Virus record (IMG/VR): IMGVR_UViG_3300042515_000121
Location: 1 to 25,699 of that record
Strand: one strand, 5' to 3'
Source of the DNA: a virus
Length of the DNA stretch: 25,699 nucleotides
The stretch's first letter is position 1. Each line of letters begins with the position of its first letter. This document shows, piece after piece, positions 19,996-25,699 of this stretch. The position numbers and the translations under genes are program-made. The notes below the pieces were generated by a model that had not been told where the DNA came from, searched no databases, and worked only from the letters and a program-made list of their open reading frames with translations.

Positions 19996-22539
19996 ATGGC
20001 AATTCCATCAGCAGTCTATACCTCTGCTTGGGCTACTTACTCACCAGCTCAGAAGATCGCTGCTTTTAATGCAGCAGGCACTACAGTTGAAGAATTGGCA
20101 GGTGCTGGTGTACCTCAGTCTGATATCTCATGGATGCTGTCTAACGGTTATGCTCCTCCAGCTGCTCCAGCACCTATTCAGTCATCAACAAACAACGTTA
20201 CTACACAGGTAGCAGAGCCAGTATATCAAGAGCCTGTTTATTCAGAGCCTACGTACTACGAACCTGCTCCAGCTCCTTATACACCACCTCCTGCTCCTGC
20301 CCCAACGACTTATAATCTATTAGGTCTTACATGGGATCCAGCAGCATCGTTAGGTACTAAACAAGGTTACATTGATACCTTGCTTAGTCAAGGTAAAACA
20401 CCAACACAGATTCGTAGTGCTATCTCAGCTATTGCACCTAATACAACACCTCAAGAGTTTTCTTTGTTAGGTGTATCGCCTTTGATGACTGATCAGGCGA
20501 TTATGAATAGCTACATGGTTCCTCAGAATACGTTAGATTCTGTTGTCAACAACCTTGTTAATAACTTAAATACTAGCGGACAAACCATTGCTCAAACAGC
20601 TAAGACTTATGGTTTAACTGCTGAGGATTTGTCAGGCCTTACTGGTTTACCTGTCTCACAGGTTAATCAATTCTTCTTAAATGCTGGTTTACCACAAGGC
20701 ACGCTACTTACTGGATCACTAAGCCCTACAACAGGTACTAATCAAAACATTGTTCAGTTAGGTACTGGTGAAGATAGGGTTATTGAAAAAGCTATTGGTG
20801 TTCAAGGCGATAAGATTGTTGTTCAGCAGTACGATGCCTATGGTCAACCTATGGGTACTCGTCTTGCTAGTCCAAATACACCAGAAGGTCAAGGATGGTT
20901 ACAAGCTCTAGGTATTACTGCTGCTGCTTTATTAGGAGGTAGTTTATTAGGTGGAGAGGCAGCAGCCACTGGAGGTGCTACTACTACTGGTGGTGCAACA
21001 GCCACTGGTGGTACAGCATTAGGAGGCGCTGAAGGTGGTTTGCTTAGTGGTGCTGGTGGCACTACAGCTGCTACAGGAGGTACTACAGCAGCCACAGGAG
21101 GTACTCTTTCAGGTACAAGCCAGCTTGTCGTTTCTTCTACTGCATTACCTACAACGACTACAGGAACTACATTAGGAACTCTTGGTGGTGGTTTATTGAC
21201 AGGTGCAGCTGTAACTGGAGGTGGTGGTACAACTACGACAACAACTTCAACACCGACTTCTGTAGCTGGTAAAACATTACCATCAGATTGGAATAACTAT
21301 ACACCACAACAAAAGATAAGTTGGTACAACACAAATGGTATTACTCCTGCTGATTTAACTGCTGCTGGTGTTGATCAAGCAACATTAGATTGGATGAGCG
21401 CTAATGGCTACACAGGCACAGCAACAACACCTGTAGTTGGTACAACTCCGACAACAGGCACTACAGCAGGAACAACAACTGGTGGTTTACTGAGTGGTAT
21501 TACTCCTTCTACTATTAGTTCTTTATTGACAGGAGTTGTTGGTGGCTTAACAAATACAAGTGCTCAGAATGTCTTAGGTGGTTTGATTAGTTCTGGTGCT
21601 AATTTAGCTATGGTTCAGGATGCTGCTGATAAATTACGTCAGCAAGGTCAGCTAACACAAACTGAATACACCAACTTAGCTAATCGTTTAGGTGGTCAGT
21701 ACAATACACTAGGAACGACAGCATCTAACATGGTCGGTGATTTTACACCTTATGGTGTTACTGGCTCATTGTTTGGTACAACCTATAATCCATCTACTAA
21801 TACAGTTAACACAGCCTTGACTGAAGATGCTAGAGCAATGTATAATCCCTTTGCTGTAGCTGCAATGCAGTCAGCACAGGCTGCGAACATGACTAACGTT
21901 GATCAGTTAAGTAGGGATTACTACAATAAACTATCAGCATTGTCAGCACCAGAGATTGAACGTCAGCGTCTTGCTACAGAAGCTAGGTTACGTTCTCAAG
22001 GAAGATTAGGTGTAAGTGGGTCTTCTTTTGGTGGTTCTTCTCCTGAATTGTTAGCTCAAGAACAAGCCATTGCACAGCAACAGCTTCAACGTGAGTTGCA
22101 GTCCAGACAGGCTGCTTTAGGTGAGCGTGGTACGTTACTTGGACAGGGTGTCACAGCACTACAACCTATCCAGAATCTAACACAACAGCAGCTAGCGCAG
22201 GCACAGCTTAGTGGTCAGTTAGGACAGCAAGCAATGGCTGGTAACATAGCACAAACTAATGCTTATCTACAACCATCAATGGCTGGTTTAACTGCTCAAG
22301 GTAATCTTCAAAGTCTTGGTTTAGCAGGTAATCTACAAGCACAACAGGAAGCCTTAGCTGGTTTGTTGTCATCAAGACAGAATGTAGCTAATCAAGTATT
22401 AGGTACAAGTGGTACATCTAATTTGTTTGGAAACTTATTAGGTAATATACTTAATCCTAATGCCGCTGGTGCTATTAATAGTGCTGGGTTTGGTACTGGG
22501 CTTGGTTATGGTAATCAAGACATCGGATTGTTTATCTAA
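19996..22539 (+). CDS. Large putative internal virion / ejection protein
   Basis: 847 residues with three parts: an N-terminal region with a helix-rich repeat (W12-Y53) and Pro/Ala/Gln-rich linkers, a central Gly/Ala/Thr low-complexity region (about 305-425), and a helical, glutamine-rich C-terminus with ARLRSQGRLGVSG near 663-675. The N-terminal unit recurs at 432-473 (WNNYTPQQKISWYNTNG and so on), and a weaker copy lies at about 205-233. The Q-rich C-terminus, and the position between hub and further large proteins, match the internal virion proteins of podoviruses that form a conduit for DNA ejection. The N-terminal repeats could bind peptidoglycan or self-associate. No lysozyme or transglycosylase motif is seen. 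Confidence 0.7.
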   Translation: MAIPSAVYTSAWATYSPAQKIAAFNAAGTTVEELAGAGVPQSDISWMLSNGYAPPAAPAPIQSSTNNVTTQVAEPVYQEPVYSEPTYYEPAPAPYTPPPAPAPTTYNLLGLTWDPAASLGTKQGYIDTLLSQGKTPTQIRSAISAIAPNTTPQEFSLLGVSPLMTDQAIMNSYMVPQNTLDSVVNNLVNNLNTSGQTIAQTAKTYGLTAEDLSGLTGLPVSQVNQFFLNAGLPQGTLLTGSLSPTTGTNQNIVQLGTGEDRVIEKAIGVQGDKIVVQQYDAYGQPMGTRLASPNTPEGQGWLQALGITAAALLGGSLLGGEAAATGGATTTGGATATGGTALGGAEGGLLSGAGGTTAATGGTTAATGGTLSGTSQLVVSSTALPTTTTGTTLGTLGGGLLTGAAVTGGGGTTTTTTSTPTSVAGKTLPSDWNNYTPQQKISWYNTNGITPADLTAAGVDQATLDWMSANGYTGTATTPVVGTTPTTGTTAGTTTGGLLSGITPSTISSLLTGVVGGLTNTSAQNVLGGLISSGANLAMVQDAADKLRQQGQLTQTEYTNLANRLGGQYNTLGTTASNMVGDFTPYGVTGSLFGTTYNPSTNTVNTALTEDARAMYNPFAVAAMQSAQAANMTNVDQLSRDYYNKLSALSAPEIERQRLATEARLRSQGRLGVSGSSFGGSSPELLAQEQAIAQQQLQRELQSRQAALGERGTLLGQGVTALQPIQNLTQQQLAQAQLSGQLGQQAMAGNIAQTNAYLQPSMAGLTAQGNLQSLGLAGNLQAQQEALAGLLSSRQNVANQVLGTSGTSNLFGNLLGNILNPNAAGAINSAGFGTGLGYGNQDIGLFI

Positions 22540-22548
22540 GGATTAAAG

Positions 22549-23802
22549 ATGGCACAGCAACAAAGTTTATTTGGTCCTAGTATCTATGATATTCAACAAG
22601 AACAGATGCAACAGGATCAAGCTAATGCGTTAGCACAAGCTAGGTTAACACCTTACCAAAGTATCAGAGCTGGTATGGGTATGGCTGGTACACAGGCTGG
22701 TAGAGCTATTGGTGGGTTATTCGGTGTAGAAGACCCAAGGCTAAAGGAAGCCTCTGCAAGACAAGAATTAAAGAATAGTATCAGTGCTCAGTGGGATGGA
22801 CAAGACCCTGTAGAAGCTTACAGGATCATGGCTAGAGAGGCTACTCGTTTAGGGCTAACACAAGAGGCTATAGCGGCTGCTGCACAGGTTAAACAGGCTG
22901 AAGAGGCTAAGGCTAAGACAGGTATTGAAGAAGAAGTTAAAAAAGCACAGATTGGTAAGTATGGTGCTGAAACAACAGCAGCGGAAGCTAAAGCAGAGGC
23001 TGCTAGGAGAGAAAAAATAACATCACCTTTCGGTAAGGTTGATCCCGATAAGTTTACACCAGAAAGCCTTGATAAATTCCAACAATCAGGTAACTATAAA
23101 GATTTAGTTCCAGCCGACCCAACAAAGTACACCGATCCTTATATGTCTACAGGGGCTGATGGTAGGCCTATTCTTGTTCAAAAAAACTTAAGAACCAATC
23201 AAGTTGAACCTGTTGATAAATCTTCTACAGTTAATGTCAGTGCTACGGCAATGTCTAAACAAGATGAGGGTATTAATAAAGCTAAAGTAAAAAGGCTTGA
23301 TGATTTAGAAAACTCTGCTGTTGCTGCTGATTCAGTACTTACTAATGTAAACGCTATTAGCAGTGTTCTTAACAACGCATTCACTGGCGTAGGTGCTGGT
23401 GTAGCTCTTAAGGCAGGTCAGATTGCTAATGCCCTTGGTGTGCAGGTTACCGGCACAACAGAATCTGAACAATTAAATCAATTGTTGGCTAAGTTAGCTC
23501 AAGGACAGGCTAGAACACTTCCTGGTTCCTTGTCAGAAAAGGAATTGATGTTCTTAAGAGAAGCTATTGGTACTGGTGGTATGACAAAGCAAACACTACA
23601 GGCTATGCTTCGTCGTATGCGAGAAGATGCTATTTCTGATAAAGAAGCATACAAAGATGCTTTTAAGTTTCAACAAGGTGGCGGTAATCTTAATAATTAT
23701 GACTTTGCTGAATCACGAACAAAAGCAAGGAGCACTGCAAGAAGGATATCTGATTTGTTAGAAAAAGCTACTCCAGAGCAACGTAGACAATTAGGATACT
23801 AA
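22549..23802 (+). CDS. Putative internal virion protein (417 aa)
   Basis: 417 residues, opening MAQQQSLFGPSIYDIQQEQM, mostly helical with coiled-coil stretches (KQAEEAKAKTGIEEEVKKAQ near 110-140), then LAQGQARTLPGSLSEKELMF and a charged C-terminus ending KATPEQRRQLGY. AGGATTAAAG lies directly before the ATG, and there are nine bases after the previous stop. Position between two other large helical proteins, and the size, fit the second internal virion protein of a three-protein ejection apparatus (as in T7 gp14-gp15-gp16). The sequence itself gives no catalytic site. One helix near residues 45-62 is Gly/Ala-rich, possibly membrane-active on ejection. Confidence 0.65.
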   Translation: MAQQQSLFGPSIYDIQQEQMQQDQANALAQARLTPYQSIRAGMGMAGTQAGRAIGGLFGVEDPRLKEASARQELKNSISAQWDGQDPVEAYRIMAREATRLGLTQEAIAAAAQVKQAEEAKAKTGIEEEVKKAQIGKYGAETTAAEAKAEAARREKITSPFGKVDPDKFTPESLDKFQQSGNYKDLVPADPTKYTDPYMSTGADGRPILVQKNLRTNQVEPVDKSSTVNVSATAMSKQDEGINKAKVKRLDDLENSAVAADSVLTNVNAISSVLNNAFTGVGAGVALKAGQIANALGVQVTGTTESEQLNQLLAKLAQGQARTLPGSLSEKELMFLREAIGTGGMTKQTLQAMLRRMREDAISDKEAYKDAFKFQQGGGNLNNYDFAESRTKARSTARRISDLLEKATPEQRRQLGY

Positions 23803-23803
23803 G

Positions 23804-25699
23804 ATGGCGACAGGTCTTTCACCAGCAGAATTAGAAGAGCTAAAAGGTCTTCTTGGTACTCAAGGACAACAAACACCTCAACCTACTTCTGTTATGGAAG
23901 GTGCTAAGCAACCAGGAAAAACATTTGGTGATATTGCACTAGAGGCTTTACCTGATGTAGCTGGACTAGCTGGTGGTGTTATTGGTGCAGCTACGACAAG
24001 ATCTCCAGCAGGTATGGCAGCAGGTAGAGCATTAGCTCAACAGGCTGTAAGAGGTGTTATTGGGTCTGGTATTGGTGCAGCAGGTGGTACGGCGTTAGAA
24101 GCTGGTATTAAGTCTGCAATGGGTATGCCAGAGCCTTTAACAAAGACAGCAGCAGACATGTTGTCTAATTCTGTTACTAATATGGCTTTGGATGCTACTG
24201 GTAACGTAGTCTTTAACATGCTTGGTAAAACTTTCCGTGTTACTAAGGATGCAATGACTAAGGCTGGTGTACTTCCTCCTATGGATGCTTCAGCTCAAGA
24301 ATCTAAGAGGGTTGCTCAAGAGCTACTACAGAAGTATGGTGGTACTTTAACAGAGTACCAAATCACTGGATCAACAGGTGCTAAAGTCAGAGAAGCAGTT
24401 GCTCGTAGTGGTTTGTCAGGACAAAGTACATTTGATAAATTAGCTGAAACAAACCTTAATGCTTTAAGACAAGAAAGAGATACGATCTTAGAAAGTGTAG
24501 CGTCTGACGCTTTACCTGCTTTACAGGCTGGTCAAGGTGTTAGAGATGTTGTGCAGTCAGCAAACACAAGATTGTCAGAGCTTGTTCAACCTTTTTACGA
24601 ACAAGAATTACCAGCAAGAGGGTTTAACGTTGGTGTAAACTTAGCTCCTATAAAGTCTAAAGCTTTTGAATCATTGAAGAGGGCTGAAAAACTTACTGAG
24701 ACAGGTGATCCTGCTACTGTATATGGACCTGATGTCGCTAGGGTGCTAAATGACATCAGTAATATTTCTGCTGATGTATCTTTTGCAGAAGCACATCAAT
24801 TAAGATCTATTCTAAACAATCGTCTACGTGATCTTAAAGTAGAAGTAGGTAAGAATAGTCCTGTAGTTGCTGAGCTGTCTAAAGCAACCAAAGCCATCGA
24901 TGATGCAATGGACACAGCAGCAAAACAAATGGACCCTGATTTGTTAGCTCGCTACCGTGGTACACAACAATTCTACAAAGAATCATTAGAAAAACTATTT
25001 CCTGATACTGTCCTTAAGATCCTTGTTAAAGAACCAGAAAGAATTGGTGAAGCTATTTATAGGTCAGGTAATCAGTCTGAGATTAGGGCCATTAAAGATG
25101 CTTTAGCACAGGCTAAGAAGATTGATCCTGCTTTAGATAGTACCGCTTTACAACAAGCATTGAATAGAGGTTATGTAGAATCTTTCCTAGGCGAACAAGG
25201 TGCTGAGAACACGCTTAAAGAGTTTGTTGCTATAGGCGATAAACTTAGAAAAGATCCTAAGTTTAAGCGTACCTTTGAAGAAGCTCTAAGCCCTGAAGCA
25301 CAAAACAGTATCAAAGCACTTAGTTCTACAGCAAACATTAGCTCTAAAACACCAGGATCAGGTTTGTCATTGTTTGTTGCAGGTAAACAAGCTGACGCAG
25401 TATCCTCATTTGCAGCTCTTGCAGGTACTGGTGTTGCCTTTGCTCAAGATCCTTTACTAGGTGCTGCTGTTGGTGCTGGTGTTCTTATCACTCCAAAGAT
25501 CTTAGCAAAGATTGCTACCAACCCTAAAGCAGCTAGTCAGTTAGCTGGTGTTGAAAAAGAGATTAGTAAGGCTGGTATGACAGGTGCTGCAGCAGCTAAA
25601 CTACTAAAGATATACAATGATGCTAAGGTAACTACGTCTGATTTTGGTGAAGCACAGCCTGCAACACAAGATCAACCACCTCAAGGTTTAACACCTCAA
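23804..25699 (+). CDS. Third large internal virion-type protein, C-terminus beyond the window
   Basis: An ATG at 23804, one base after the previous stop, opens a frame that stays open for 632 codons to the right edge. AGGATACTAAG precedes the ATG. The N-terminus (MATGLSPAELEELKGLLGTQ) is polar. Hydrophobic Gly/Ala-rich stretches occur at about 47-100 (DVAGLAGGVIGAA, then GVIGSGIGAAGG), a long coiled-coil middle follows (about 160-500), and a second hydrophobic stretch lies near 532-562 (SSFAALAGTGVAFAQ, LLGAAVGAGVLI). Two membrane-active regions flanking a helical body fit a DNA-ejection protein that inserts in the host envelope. No transglycosylase motif is visible in the part shown; the missing C-terminus may hold one. 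Confidence 0.75.
   Translation, partial: MATGLSPAELEELKGLLGTQGQQTPQPTSVMEGAKQPGKTFGDIALEALPDVAGLAGGVIGAATTRSPAGMAAGRALAQQAVRGVIGSGIGAAGGTALEAGIKSAMGMPEPLTKTAADMLSNSVTNMALDATGNVVFNMLGKTFRVTKDAMTKAGVLPPMDASAQESKRVAQELLQKYGGTLTEYQITGSTGAKVREAVARSGLSGQSTFDKLAETNLNALRQERDTILESVASDALPALQAGQGVRDVVQSANTRLSELVQPFYEQELPARGFNVGVNLAPIKSKAFESLKRAEKLTETGDPATVYGPDVARVLNDISNISADVSFAEAHQLRSILNNRLRDLKVEVGKNSPVVAELSKATKAIDDAMDTAAKQMDPDLLARYRGTQQFYKESLEKLFPDTVLKILVKEPERIGEAIYRSGNQSEIRAIKDALAQAKKIDPALDSTALQQALNRGYVESFLGEQGAENTLKEFVAIGDKLRKDPKFKRTFEEALSPEAQNSIKALSSTANISSKTPGSGLSLFVAGKQADAVSSFAALAGTGVAFAQDPLLGAAVGAGVLITPKILAKIATNPKAASQLAGVEKEISKAGMTGAAAAKLLKIYNDAKVTTSDFGEAQPATQDQPPQGLTPQ

Noticed and set aside
1-25699. 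tRNA genes, integrase or attachment site
   Set aside because: I found no cloverleaf, no recombinase gene and no paired att-type repeats; temperate life is not supported by genes here.

Overview
The window is a piece of a tailed double-stranded DNA phage genome (Caudoviricetes) with a podovirus-type gene set. The evidence is a head-assembly run (small and large terminase, portal, scaffold, capsid), then tail-fibre genes, short-tail adaptor and hub proteins, and three long internal-virion-type proteins. I see no tail-length tape measure, tube or sheath gene. I also see no RNA polymerase, integrase, replication gene or tRNA. The clear promoters have the host sigma-70 form with extended -10 elements, so a Gram-negative (proteobacterial) aquatic host is a reasonable guess. 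Several genes resemble families I associate with marine and freshwater podoviruses and cyanophages. No host is proven by this sequence.

Layout. Positions 1-2222 hold eight small leftward genes: a 5' fragment at the left edge, an HNH nuclease, five unknown small proteins (one a 28-residue membrane peptide) and a cysteine-rich Gp88-like protein. They are tightly packed, with good ribosome binding sites. Positions 2223-3076 are a gene-free divergent control region rich in repeats: a 16-bp site matching the bacterial chromosomal parS consensus, arrays of a TCTGCACAG repeat, three exact-period 39-bp iterons, an inverted-repeat pair, a consensus rightward promoter, and four 11-bp tandem repeats in the leader before the terminase gene. 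Positions 3077-9083 are the packaging and head module, with a second consensus promoter at 6754-6782 whose transcript should be essentially leaderless. A UUCG-tetraloop terminator follows the capsid gene.

Positions 9137-16805 form a host-interaction (adhesin) cassette: a repeat-built fibre, a second fibre-like protein, a duplicated glycine-rich protein, a 2-oxoglutarate oxygenase and several small proteins of a type seen around the tail fibres of T4-like cyanophages, ending in a DUF1566/C-type-lectin-like protein. Positions 16842-17587 carry a holin-like membrane protein and three small basic proteins linked by short overlaps. Positions 17587-25699 encode the short-tail adaptor and hub, a mini fibre-like protein, and three large putative ejection/internal virion proteins. 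The last one runs off the right edge.

How the parts work together: rightward transcription from the 2881 promoter would make terminase and portal. The 6754 promoter would boost scaffold and capsid, and the terminator after the capsid would limit read-through into the adhesin genes. The most unusual element is the control region. A host-type parS next to iteron arrays looks more like a plasmid or chromosome partition locus than an ordinary lytic phage promoter region.
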